A stretch of 64,000 bases of DNA from Adiantum capillus-veneris (Eukaryota; Streptophyta; Polypodiopsida; Polypodiales; Pteridaceae), in the NCBI GenBank assembly GCA_014529385.2, contig CM043947.1, forward strand, positions 103,311,811 through 103,375,810, written 5' to 3'. Shown here piece after piece: positions 11,363 through 20,938 of this stretch (position 1 is its first letter; every line of letters starts with the position of its first letter). A program made the position numbers and the translations under genes. The notes beneath the pieces were generated by a model, which saw only the letters and a list, made by a program, of their open reading frames with translations, did not search any database and had not been told where the DNA came from.

Positions 11363-12298
11363 AAGACACAACAGATGCAGCTGCAAAATAAGGAGGATGA
11401 TGGAGCTGTGGTAGGATGCTACCAATCTAGTAGGAGAGTGAAGCAAGTGCATTTCTCAAATGATGATGAATAAGTTGAAGATATTCCTAGCAGTTACTAT
11501 TCACGAAGTCATTGGGCAAGGGCTACTACAGAAACTTTGGTCAAGGTAGGTGATCTTGAAGAGCCATTTGTTGCCTTGATTGACCATGGTTTAGAAATAA
11601 ACATAATGTCAAAGAGTCTCTATAACAAGTGCAAATGGCCGATGGACACAGATCATGGCTGGATGGTAAAAGTGGCAAACAATTCATCCGGTGAATTCGA
11701 TGCAGCATGTCCAGTTGTGAAGGTGACAATAGGTGATGTAAAGATTGACCACAACTTCTTTGTACAGGATACATCTTCATATAATCTCATCCTTGGACAA
11801 CCCTACATTATGGGAGTTCGAATGGAAATAAAGGTAATGGATGATGGTTCAACATATGCTAGGATACGTAGCAAAGATGGTAAACGAGCTGTCCAATTTC
11901 TCACAGTTTGTGTAAACCATGAAAGAAATCGTGACAACCTCAGAGAACATCCTCTACCAAAGGTGAGAAAAGAGTTTCATGATCATAGAGAAATGATGGG
12001 GTTTTGGCCAAGTACCATTGTAAAGCGAGATTGCAGTGGTACAGAAAGAAAAAGGGTCTCGCCTGATCCAAAAATAGGTGAAACTTTTTCAACGGGCTCC
12101 TTGGTAACAAGGAATGGATCAATATGTTTTACAAAACTTGAAGATTTGAAGAGATGTGAGAGGCAATATGTGCATAATGTACAAATAGGCATGCAAAAGA
12201 GTGGGTTGCTAGAGCCCACTGAAAATGTTTTGGGTTTGTGTGAACAAGTTTCTTTTGTAGATACTATGGGTGAGCTTGATGCTATAATGGGGTCTTGA
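11363..12298 (+). pseudogene. Element B retropepsin-type protease
   Basis: After a gap with one stop, the frame read from 11537 shows an aspartic protease fold: VALIDHGLEINIMS with the catalytic Asp, then WMVKVAN, VTIGDVKIDHNFFV, and the second-loop signature YNLILGQPYIMGV. The usual active triad is Asp-Ser/Thr-Gly; here it is Asp-His-Gly. Whether that His is a late mutation or a feature of the lineage is unknown. The remaining 130 residues lead towards RT and lack a known domain. The enzyme would cut the Gag-Pol polyprotein. Confidence 0.75.
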
Positions 12299-14010
12299 AA
12301 ATGAAGTTGTGGAAGTTTTCTCTATGGAAATGTATCAAGTAATAGAAGCCTTTAAAGAAAACCAAACAGTTGGCCTAGAAGTCCATGTTGAAACTAAATA
12401 CAAGAGTGTAGCAAAGAAGGTGAAACCAGTAGCTTCACCCTTACCACCCAACAACAGGGAAAAGATTGAGAAAGCTTCTTTGCAACCAAGTTTAAGGAAT
12501 CCTAAAAAGATCGGGCATACCTTCACAAAGGAGTCTTTTCAAGAGTTGCAGATTGGTTGCGAGGAGTTTCTAACACAGGAGGAGACAAAGTGCTTCAAAG
12601 AAATGCTTTCAAAGCATGGTAAGGCTTTTGCATTTGAGCCACATGAGATAGGATGTGTTGATCCTTCTATTGTAGCTCCTATGGTAATTTTCACAATACC
12701 TCATGTGCCTTGGAATCTGCGGCCTATTTCGGTTCCAAAGGCCCATTTGCCAAAGTTAGTAGAGCTACTGAATGAGAAAATCAAAATGGGAATCTTGGAG
12801 CCTTCTTGTGCTCCATACTCAAACAGGTGGTTCACAATTCCAAAGAAGAATGGTTCTCTACGCTTCATCCAAGATATGCAACCAGTAAACAAGGTGAAAA
12901 TTAGAAATGTAGGTATAGGTCCAATTGTGGATGACTTTGCAGAGGTGTTTGCAAGGATGGCAATCTACTCAATGGGGGATCTCTACTCAGGGTATGATCA
13001 ATTTCAGCTTGCAATTGAAAGCAGACACTTGACAACCATGAGGACACCTTTGGGTTTGGTAAGGATGTGTACCTTGCCACATGGAGCAACCAACTCGGTT
13101 GCACATATGATGAATGGGATGAATAAGGTCTTACGTGACTTTATTCCTCAAATCACAATGCCTTTCATTGATGATTTTCCTATTAAAGGATGTGAATAAA
13201 GTGACAAAGATGAAGCTTTGGATCTCAAGGGATGTCGCAGGTTTGTGGTAAACCACATAAATGATTGTGATAAAAATTTTTCTAGGTTGTAAGAAGTGAA
13301 TCTTACATTGTCAGAGAAAAAGTCTATGTTTGGTGTCAATGAAGTGCTCATTGTGGGGCACATGTGCGGGCCATATGGTAGGAAACCTTGTCCAACAAAG
13401 GCAGATGCCATCCAGAGAATGAAAGAAACATGCACTAGCATCACTGAGGTTAGAAGGTTTCTGGGAGCATGTGTCTTCTATGTTATTTGGATTCCACATT
13501 ATGCACATGTAGCTGATCCTCTTTATCAGCTGCTTAGAAAGAATCAAAAGTTTAAATGGACAGAAGCACATGTAAAATCCATGAAAAAGCTAAAGGAGTT
13601 GCTCCAGTCAGCAATGACTTTGAGAAAGGTAGACTATGAGTGTCAAAGGCCAGTAATTGTGATAGTAGACACCAGTACTACAGGGATTGGATGGGCAATA
13701 GGGCAAGATGACAAAGAAGGACACAGGTATGTGGTAAGATTTGGAGCAAAGGTACTAAGTGCTCGCCAAAGAAACTATCCACAGATAAAGAGAGAGTTAT
13801 GGGGTATGGTTACAACCTTGAAAAGTGGGAAAGAGTACCTAATTGGTGCATGTGTGGTTGTAGAGACAGATTTTCTACCACTTCTTGGGATGATTACAAG
13901 CTTCTCAATGCCAGACATTGCTATGTTGCGGTGGATTGCCTACATTAAGTCCTTAAATCTTGAGTTTAAGTCCATTGCAGGTAAAGACAATACAGTGGCA
14001 GATATGCTAG
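12299..14010 (+). pseudogene. Element B RT and RNase H, interrupted by element C
   Basis: One frame from 12309, broken by TAA at 13197 and TAA at 13290. RT motifs in order: GILEPSCAPYSNRWFTIPKK, LRFIQDMQPVNK, YSGYDQFQLAI, TPLGLVRMCTLPHGATNS, and the catalytic box PFIDDFPIKGC. Then CRRFVVNHI, VGHMCGPYGRKP, EVRRFLGACVFYVIWIPHY, and RNase H with VIVDTSTTGIGW, KRELWGM and VETDFLPLLGM. The frame ends at KDNTVADML, where element C begins at 14011; LSRARYEDE resumes at 20939. The FIDD/KG and GYGRKP-like signatures are unlike those of chromoviruses A, F and I and recall fungal Ty3 elements. Confidence 0.85.
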
Positions 14011-15534
14011 TGATGGGGGCTTTTCACAAGCCAGGCTCCCATACCCCTCTTCTCTCTTTCTCACCCCATGGAAAACCCCTCTTAGGGAGGGAGTGATAAA
14101 AGGCATTGGAAAAGTAAGAAAAAAAATAAAGTATGATTATGTAAATATATGAGAAAGGTAAAATAGGCCACCTCATGCCTGCAGGGCAGTCCATCCCCAC
14201 CTTGCCTCCTTTTTCTTCACTGTTGCCCCGCCGTGTGTCCCTTTTCCTCTCCTCCACTCAAAAGGTCAACCCCCTCTCTCTTCCCCTTGTCATTTCTCTT
14301 TTTTCTCTCCCCTCAAGCTACCCCACCCCCTGTCCTTACCAATAATGCACCCTAACTCACATGCCACCTCTCCTATCTTCCAAAACAGTATACCCCACCC
14401 CCCTTTTCTCTCTCCTATCATATCCCATGACCCAAATATCCCCCTCTCTCTCTAAAAGGCGCCATGTCTCTTGTCCTGTAGCCAGATAACCTCCCCCACA
14501 CTCACACACACTCAGTTTCACTGAAAAAGGTGCCCACAGACCCATCCCCACCCAGTGGTTACCTGATTTTTCTTGTGTTCACACACATCTGCACACAGAT
14601 TCACCTCTAAACACACTTCCCTCTCTACCCTCTTGTAATTAATTTATTCTCCATGTCACCTATCACTTTTTTTCATCAACCCATCTCTCTCTCTTAGTCT
14701 CTCTCTCATGAGACTGCTGTTCTGGCACATATACACACAACCAGACAAGTGGGCCCCACAGTCACATGGCCTGTGTAGATAATGATTTCTTCATTTCTAA
14801 ATTCTAGAAATCCTCCCCCTCCTCCCCTATATAAAGAGGGGTCACCATCACACTAAGTATACACACACAACATCACCAAAGAGTACAGTATGCACTGTGT
14901 GTGCCTAGTGCACACATACACACCCACACTATCACCATCACCGCAATCACCATGCTCATCTTGAGCATGACCTCTACACCCTTGGGCTATGGAAGATGAA
15001 GGGCAGCTGATTGAAGGATGATGGCTATAACCCTCGTGCGAGTCTTCGCCATCGTCTCCCACCTATCCGCCATGTGCTCTACCACTCTCTCCCTTCTCTT
15101 TCCCCTACCCTATGCTCTCCATTTCATCGCCTTATTCTCTAAATAAAGCTTGAGTATGTTTCTTGCAATGTTTTTCCCATGTGAGGTGTGCGGAATTGCC
15201 ACCTAGTCTTGTGTTTGGAGTGAGCTTGTGTATGTGTGAAGGGTGTGAGGATTCGCCATCCTTCTGTGGTGCCTAAGTACTAAGCCTCTATACACTCTCT
15301 GTCTCTCTCTCTCTCTCACTCACTTGATCTCATTCCCCTTCCTCTTCATCATTACTCCCAAGCATCCATCTCTCTTGGATGAAAACTTTGTTATGGTGGT
15401 TGTTGTTTGCGTCCTAGCCGCTCAAGCTAGCTGGTGCCCCCTGTTTGCTTTACTGTGACAGGATCGAGGCGCGTCATTCGGTCCCCGGTGTTTTAGAGGC
15501 CATCAGGGGTTCGGGGTTCGCTTTGCTCCCGTCA
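14011..15534 (+). repeat. Element C 5' LTR
   Basis: Strongly pyrimidine-rich, with many CTCTCT runs. It contains a TATA box and AATAAA signal. In the first 240 bp I count six substitutions against the 3' LTR. The main structural difference is at about 15386-15420, where the 3' LTR has a perfect hairpin and this copy has unrelated bases in the left arm. Confidence 0.92.
14828..14835 (+). promoter_or_regulatory. TATA box of element C 5' LTR
   Basis: TATATAAA in CTATATAAAGAGGGG, kept in the 3' LTR at 20246-20253. The AATAAA at 15142-15147 (3' LTR 20559-20564) lies about 310 bp downstream and is a plausible polyadenylation signal, so the repeated R region would lie between them. Confidence 0.55.
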
Positions 15535-15536
15535 TT

Positions 15537-15554
15537 TGGTGCCCCCCAGGGAGG
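15537..15554 (+). other. Element C primer-binding site
   Basis: TGGTGCCCCCCAGGGAGG starts two bases after the LTR end GTCA. The first ten bases equal those of element H, suggesting the same priming tRNA. The tRNA is not assigned. Confidence 0.6.
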
Positions 15555-15610
15555 ATCTTTTCATGAAACCCTTTAGTTTACAATGCTGAAAGTGACGCCC
15601 ACTATCAATC

Positions 15611-15859
15611 ATGGACGAATGGCTGAAGGAATTTTCTAACTGGAGAACGGAAGAAGAGGAGACGGCAGCACTAGCCGCCTTCATTGAGGTGCTACTGCCA
15701 GGCTGCAGTGTCGTCAGCATTCAAGAGGTAAATTCTCCATCTCGTGTCGCTCATTCTATATTGAGAGCATCAGGTGGGAGGTCGGTGAAGTGCCATCACT
15801 GTTTTCAACCAAGGCACACTGTCAATGAGTGCCAGCAACGAAGGCAGCGAAAGGGCTGA
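15611..15859 (+). CDS. Element C ORF1: small CCHC zinc-knuckle protein (82 aa)
   Basis: The first ATG after the primer site (ATCATGGACG) opens 82 codons. The N-terminus is acidic (MDEWLKEFSNW, EEEETAA). Residues about 61-74 form a textbook retroviral zinc knuckle, CHHCFQPRHTVNEC (C-x2-C-x4-H-x4-C), followed by a basic QRRQRKG tail. Such knuckles bind RNA. Its place before gag rather than at the end of gag is odd. It may be a separate RNA-binding protein or the start of a longer leader protein broken by frameshift, since ORF3 lies in the same frame. A 35-nt overlap joins it to the next ORF. Confidence 0.5.
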   Translation: MDEWLKEFSNWRTEEEETAALAAFIEVLLPGCSVVSIQEVNSPSRVAHSILRASGGRSVKCHHCFQPRHTVNECQQRRQRKG

Positions 15860-16034
15860 AGTCATCTATATCTACATTCATCGCGAAGAAGTCATTCGCA
15901 TCAAGGAAGGGAAGCAAACGGTGAGACCTCTTTTCCCTAAAGAAACTTCAGTCAAAGTTATAACTCCAAAGTGGCCTAAAGGGGCTGCTCGAGCCAAAGG
16001 CAAGGAGAAGATAAGCCAGTCTGGAAACACATGA
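15825..16034 (+). CDS. Element C ORF2 (69 aa), function unknown
   Basis: Overlaps the end of ORF1 and ends with the ATGA overlap into ORF3 (16031-16034). The translation is rich in Lys, Arg and Ile, with a basic C-terminal part (PKWPKGAARAKGKEKIS). I do not recognise a domain. It may be a true coupled ORF or simply the frame produced by an indel inside one longer ancestral ORF. Confidence 0.3.
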   Translation: MSASNEGSERAEVIYIYIHREEVIRIKEGKQTVRPLFPKETSVKVITPKWPKGAARAKGKEKISQSGNT

Positions 16035-16531
16035 CCCCGAAGGGAGAAGCATCTGGCCAAGCAAGTGCTTCAAGCTCAGAAAGCCGGGTTGTACCCAGTT
16101 TGCCAAAGAGGAAGTCATCCGAAGCTAAGCAGCGAAAGGTCGCCTACCGATTTGCACGACGCATGCGAGGGCTACCAATCCACTTCGACAATCCGGAAGA
16201 AGAAGTGGTAAGAAGATTCCCATGTCCTAGAGAAGAGTGGTTTGTCTACTGCTCTCGCTGTTTTGGAAAGCGTGTGGAGGATCTTCCTCCTCCCCCTGTA
16301 CAACTTATCCTGAAGAAGCTCTCTACCACGGGAGAAACCCAGTGGGCTGGGGACGAGTTGCAACTGAATGGAGTAGAATTCATGCAACACGCCGACTACA
16401 AAAATTACTTGCAATTGCTGTTAGCCAAGAGGCTCGGAGTGGTCAGACGCGTCGCTATCATCCCATACGTGTTGAGCAACGAAGGAAAGGTAGATCCCAT
16501 GAAGGGAGACGACCTCTTGTGGATGTGCTGA
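16031..16531 (+). CDS. Element C ORF3 (166 aa), function unknown
   Basis: An ATG-started ORF. A serine- and lysine-rich N-terminus (residues 1-45) is followed by a compact region with FARRMRGLPIHFDNPEEE, PREEWFVYCSRC and LPPPPVQLILKKL, then a leucine-rich helix (YLQLLLAKRLG) and VRRVAIIPYVLS. No family is recognised. The YCSRC pair could be half of a zinc site. It lies between the zinc-knuckle ORF and the conserved 71-residue ORF in the leader before gag. Confidence 0.4.
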   Translation: MTPKGEASGQASASSSESRVVPSLPKRKSSEAKQRKVAYRFARRMRGLPIHFDNPEEEVVRRFPCPREEWFVYCSRCFGKRVEDLPPPPVQLILKKLSTTGETQWAGDELQLNGVEFMQHADYKNYLQLLLAKRLGVVRRVAIIPYVLSNEGKVDPMKGDDLLWMC

Positions 16532-16583
16532 CTCATCAACATTGGCACGGTAAGAGTATAAGTAGGTATTCCATCCTCTGTGC

Positions 16584-16799
16584 ATGATGGAAAATGGGCC
16601 AACGGCATTCCCTTTCAGATTCTTGCAGCATATGTATGTGAATATCTATGTAGATAGGAAAGTCTTCTACCAACAGAAGATCGTACACCTATTCGGTGCG
16701 GCGGTACTAGGAGAAATCCTCAATTCCCCGAACCCTATCATTCTCCCCATATTAGATTACCATCATTCCTTTAATGTTTCTATCTTTATCTTGTTTTAA
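16584..16799 (+). CDS. Element C leader small ORF (71 aa), homologue of element B leader ORFs
   Basis: ATG-started, 71 codons, ending TTTTAA. The second half (LFGAAVLGEIL, SPNPIILP, SFNVSIFILF) is plainly homologous to the ORFs at 8964, 24000 and 24215. The first half shares a loose pattern of Ile/Val-x-V...K-x-x-x-Q-Q. It lies 110 bp before gag, the same relative place as in B. The family is not one I recognise. A protein product is suggested by protein-level similarity where the DNA has diverged. It is followed by an A-rich run (16850-16885). Confidence 0.5.
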   Translation: MMENGPTAFPFRFLQHMYVNIYVDRKVFYQQKIVHLFGAAVLGEILNSPNPIILPILDYHHSFNVSIFILF

Positions 16800-16909
16800 C
16801 CTATCCACCCACCCCTGTAAAAATCCGCTATGAGCCGCTACTGTTAATGTAATGTAAAAAAAAAAGAGAAAAAAAGAAAAAGAGGTTTGTAATTTCCTAA
16901 GTCACTACC

Positions 16910-18139
16910 ATGGCAAGTGTTTCTTTCCCCACGTTTAGTGGAAAGAAGGGAGAGGATCTCACCACTGACTTTTTGGGTGATTTCCACATTGCTTGTATCG
17001 TCTCCAACAAAGATGACGATGCTTCACGACTTAGAATTTTTCCTCTACTGATGAAAGTAGAGGCCAAGTCCTGGTATAATGCATTTCCCGAGGCCACCAA
17101 GAATGCATGGAATGTGTTAATGGCTGATTTTGTAAAGAGGTTTGGTGGAGGCACAATCTCGAAGAGGCTATGGCAGTTACAAACAGAATTAAAGCAGGGA
17201 GGCCTGCTGGGGTATGCCACCTATGAGTCCAAATTTGTGGACTTATGGGAGAGATGGGTTGCCTCACTAGAGGAAGGTGAAGGAGCGCCTAATTTCCTAA
17301 AGAAGGACCGTTTCATTGTTGGTCTATGGTCGCCGCTTAGAGAGAAGGTGAAGGGAAGGTTTCCTGCAACATATGAGTTGGCAGTCGAAGTAGCCCGCCT
17401 TAAAGACAAGAAGCTACGCATGCAAGCAAGAGTAAATGAGTTAGAGGAAACAAGCTCGGCCAAGCCAACCCCAGTGACTGCAACAACCAATCATAGAGTC
17501 CAACCGCAGGAGGCATCAGAAGAGCAAGACCTGCTGAGTCGCATCACCACCCAACTAGAGAGTTTATCTGTGCATCTGGTGCAGCAAAGGCATGCACCTG
17601 GCAGGAACCCACAACAAGGAAGAGGACAATGAAGGCAGAACCAAGAGTACCACTGTTACAACTACGGGGAAGATGGCCATGAAATGTACTACTACCCACA
17701 CCCGAGGAGGCAGAATTTCAATAGAGGGGGGAAACAGAATCAGATCTCTCCACCAAGAGCAAGACCACTTCCACTCAGGCAACCAATCCCACCTGTTCAA
17801 ATCCCACCACCAGCGGTGCAACCACAGCTAGCCACACCAGTTCAATGCCAATCACCAATGCAACCACCACCACAATCACCACTTACAATCATCCTACGCC
17901 CACCACCAATTGATACCTGCACACCAAGTATCATTGGTCTTGCAGAAGAGGTGAAGATGAGTGTAACAGAAGAAGGATCAAGTAAGAAGACTATTCAAAG
18001 AACTCAAGCAGTGGAAAAAGAGGTTAAAGAATCAAAAGATGCTACCCAGGTGGGGGAGGTAAGTCAAGAAAATTGTGTTACAATTGTGAGTACATCTCTA
18101 ACCTTGAATGAAATAGGCACCAAAGCGATCAATCAATAG
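16910..18139 (+). pseudogene. Element C Gag and proline-rich region
   Basis: ATG at 16910 in good context (ACCATGGCA). The capsid domain is clear: FPTFSGKKGEDLTTDFLGDF, RIFPLLMKVEAKSWYNAF, WNVLMADFVKRFGG and YESKFVDLWERWV, the Retrotrans_gag pattern, up to residue 240. TGA at 17630 ends the first frame, but the same frame continues at once with YHCYNYGEDGHEMYYYP, a zinc knuckle in which two Cys are Tyr. A proline-rich stretch (17730-17930) follows, then an acidic region, to TAG at 18137. TAG at 18260 separates it from the next ORF, also in the same frame. Confidence 0.75.
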
Positions 18140-18265
18140 CATTGGGCAGTAAGGGTAAGAACGTGTAAAGTGTTTATTACGCCTCGTCTGAGTAAGAGGA
18201 ATGCAAAGGTCATGAAAGATACAAGAGAAGAGGAAAACCAGCCTGTTACCAAGGCTTTGTAGAAG

Positions 18266-19336
18266 ATGGACAATATATCAAGCAAAGGGGAGGGCTTTGA
18301 AAACGGAAGCGTGTGCACTAGCATGGACCCAGGACAATGTAGCAAGCTAAAGGAATCTTGCATCAAGGCAGTTTCACTTGAGGACCATAACGAAGAGGTA
18401 AGTATGACTAAAGGTTTGGAGTTGGCTATTGCTCCAGAGGCTTGGCAGCCGAGCAAGACTTTATTGTGTAGTGTTATAGACTTGGAGATGGGTAATTCCT
18501 CTAGTCTACTGAAGGGTGTTATAAACTTGGATATGGGTAATGCCTCCAGTTTATGTGAGGGTGTTCATAGTAAGTTTGATGATCAATATGCTTCCAACCT
18601 TTTAAGGATGTTCCAAACTCCTCCACAACACAGCATTGTGTTTGCATGGGATGCATCATACCTATGGCTATGGCTAGTCGCTCTAACATATACAGAGAAG
18701 ATCAGCATGGAGATAAGAGCAAAGGAGCCATGGATAGAAAAAAGCCTGATAGAATGCAATAATGAAGACCTCATTCGCAATTTGGTACAATTTTTTACAA
18801 ATAGTGCATCCTCTCTTTGGAGAAAGGTAAGTGGATTACACTTGTATTTGAGCCGCAAGGATGGTGGCTTGCTATTAGCATCAGTAAAGGAAGCTGACAT
18901 GTTTGAGCACACCCAACAGAAGCATGATATACTTGCAGTTTTTTCTAGTCATGGCAATAAGCAGGATTCTGAAGAAAACTTGAGCTCACCACACCAACAA
19001 GGCGGCCATATATGGTGGATTCTTGGTACACTCTTGGGAATCATAATTTTCAGTTCTGTCTTTGCAGGAGCCAAGATTCTCATTTCCCCTCTCGCTACTG
19101 GTGGTTACAAATTTGGTCCAATTTGGCATGCAAATTTTATTGTTCGGACACTGCAGACAATGATCCTATTTTTCACTTGGGATCCAGGAGGACACTGGCA
19201 CAAAGTTCTGGAAGCCAAGGGCTTCCCCTTTAATCAACCGACACTATTCCAAGGAACAAGCTATCACCCGAATCTGTTACAGATTCATGAATATCCCAGA
19301 AATCTCACCAATGGCCAAATGGAATGGCTAGTTTAG
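18266..19336 (+). CDS. Element C C-terminal ORF with membrane segment and DPGG motif (356 aa)
   Basis: ATG at 18266, 356 codons, ending about 90 bp before the 3' LTR. It is in frame with gag and separated from it only by stops, so it probably was the end of a Gag polyprotein of about 810 residues. Residues about 250-270 (WWILGTLLGIIIFSSVFAGA) form a strong transmembrane segment; another hydrophobic patch is YLWLWLVALTY (residues about 131-141). Then comes FFTWDPGGHWH, a motif recurring near the 3' end of E, G and H. Its place before the 3' LTR is that of an env gene, but no env similarity is seen. Function unknown. Confidence 0.55.
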   Translation: MDNISSKGEGFENGSVCTSMDPGQCSKLKESCIKAVSLEDHNEEVSMTKGLELAIAPEAWQPSKTLLCSVIDLEMGNSSSLLKGVINLDMGNASSLCEGVHSKFDDQYASNLLRMFQTPPQHSIVFAWDASYLWLWLVALTYTEKISMEIRAKEPWIEKSLIECNNEDLIRNLVQFFTNSASSLWRKVSGLHLYLSRKDGGLLLASVKEADMFEHTQQKHDILAVFSSHGNKQDSEENLSSPHQQGGHIWWILGTLLGIIIFSSVFAGAKILISPLATGGYKFGPIWHANFIVRTLQTMILFFTWDPGGHWHKVLEAKGFPFNQPTLFQGTSYHPNLLQIHEYPRNLTNGQMEWLV

Positions 19337-19409
19337 AAGGTAACTCGATATCGGATCCTACAGCTAAGCGGAAGAAGAAACAAATGAGCTAGAGACATGA
19401 ATGCCTCTA

Positions 19410-19428
19410 GCCAAAATGGGAGGGCTAA
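19410..19428 (+). other. Element C polypurine tract
   Basis: CCAAAATGGGAGGGCTAA lies directly before the 3' LTR. The purine run AAAATGGGAGGG is in the usual place for plus-strand priming. Confidence 0.6.
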
Positions 19429-20938
19429 TGATGGGGGCTTTTCACAAGCTAGGCTCCCATACCCCTCTTCTCTCTTCCCCACCCCATGGAAAACCCCTCT
19501 TAGGGAGGGAGTGATAAAAGGCATTGGAAAAGTAAGCAAAAAAATAAAGTATGATTATGTAAATATATGAGAAAGGTAAAATAGGCCACCTCATGCCTGC
19601 AGGGCAGTCCATCCCCACCTTGCCTCCTTTTTCTTCACTATTGCCCCGCTGTGTGTCCCTTTTCCTCTCCTCCACTCAAAAGGTCAACCCCCTCTCTCTT
19701 CCCCTTGTCATTTCTCCTTTTTCTCTCCCCTCAAGATACCCCACCCCCTGTCCTTACCAATAATGCACCCTAACTCACATGCCACCTCTCCTATCTTCCA
19801 AAACAGTATACCCCACCCCCCTTTTCTCTCTCCTATCATATCCCATGACCCAAATATCCCCCTCTCTCTCTAAAGGGCGCCATGTCTCTTGTCCTGTATC
19901 CAGATAACCTCCCCCACTCTCACACACACTCAGTTTCACTGAAAAAGGTGCCCACAGACCCATCCCCACCCAGTGGTTACCTGATTTTTCTTGTGTTCAC
20001 ACACATCTGCACACAGATTCACCTCTAAACACACTTCCCTCTCTACCCTCTTGTAATTACTTTATTCTCCATGTCACCTCTCACTTTTTTTCATCAACCC
20101 ATCTTTCTCTCTTAGTCTCTCTCTCATGAGACTGCTGTTCTGGCACATATACACACAGCCAAACAAGTAGGCCCCAGAGTCACATGGCCTGTGTAGATAA
20201 TGATTTCTTCATTTCTAAATTCTAAAAATCCTCCCCCTCCTCCGCTATATAAAGAGGGGTCACCATCACACTAAGTACACACACACAACATCACCAAAGA
20301 GTACAGTATGCACTGTGTGCGCCTAGTGCACACACACACACACACACCATCACCATCACCGCAATCACCATGCTCGTCTTGAGCATGACCTCTACACCCT
20401 TGGGCTATGGAAGATGATGGGCAGCTGAATGAAGGATAATGGCCATAACCCTCATGCGAGTCTTTGCCATCAGCTCCCACCTATCCACTATGTGCTCTAC
20501 CACTCTCTCCCTTCTCTTTCCCCTACCCTATGCTCCCATTTCATCGCCTTATTCTCTAAATAAAGCTTGAGTATGTTTCTTGCAATGTTTTGCCCATGTG
20601 AGGTGTGCGGAATCGCCACCTAGTCTTGTGTTTGGTGTGAGCTTGTGTATGTGTGAAGGGTGTGCGGATTCGCCATCCTTCTGTGGTGCCTAAGTATTAA
20701 GCCGCTATACACTCTCTCTCTCTCTCACACACACACACTCACTTGATCTCATTCGCGTTCCTCTTCATCATTACTCCCAAGCATCCATCTCTCTTGGATG
20801 AAAACAGGGGGCACCACCTAGCCGCTCAAGCTAGGTGGTGCCCCCTGTTTGCTTTACTGTGACAGGCTCGAGGCGCACCATTTGGTCCCCGGTGTTTTAG
20901 AGGCCATCGGGGGTTCGGGGTTCGCTTTGCTCCCGTCA
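19429..20938 (+). repeat. Element C 3' LTR
   Basis: Begins TGATGGGGGC and ends CCCGTCA. TATA box 20246-20253, AATAAA 20559-20564. It carries a perfect hairpin at 20802-20850 that the 5' LTR lacks. Immediately after it the element B reading frame resumes with CTATCAAGG. Confidence 0.92.
20802..20850. repeat. Perfect 21-bp inverted repeat in element C 3' LTR
   Basis: Arms 20802-20822 and 20830-20850 around a 7-base loop (CGCTCAA); the core of each arm is CAGGGGGCACCACCTAGC and its complement. The 5' LTR has the right arm almost unchanged, but in place of the left arm it has a longer unrelated sequence and only the inner five pairs match. Confidence 0.85.

Larger units (their letters stand above)
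14011..20938 (+). mobile_element. Element C: pol-less LTR retrotransposon with multi-ORF leader
   Basis: LTRs of 1524 bp (14011-15534) and 1510 bp (19429-20938), both TGATGGGGGC...GTCA. The flanks are CTAG (14007-14010) and CTAT (20939-20942), an imperfect 4-bp target duplication. Removing C rejoins element B's RNase H codons exactly. The 3.9-kb interior has a primer site, a chain of small ORFs, gag, a proline-rich region, a C-terminal membrane-segment protein and a polypurine tract, but no protease, RT or integrase. It must have used enzymes in trans. LTR identity of roughly 97-98% over the parts I compared suggests a fairly recent insertion. Confidence 0.9.

Noticed and set aside
14024-14257. 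Minus-strand frames repeated in both LTRs of C (also 19442-19675)
   Set aside because: Repeated only because LTRs are duplicates; no start context, motif or relative elsewhere, and they run against the direction of transcription of the element.
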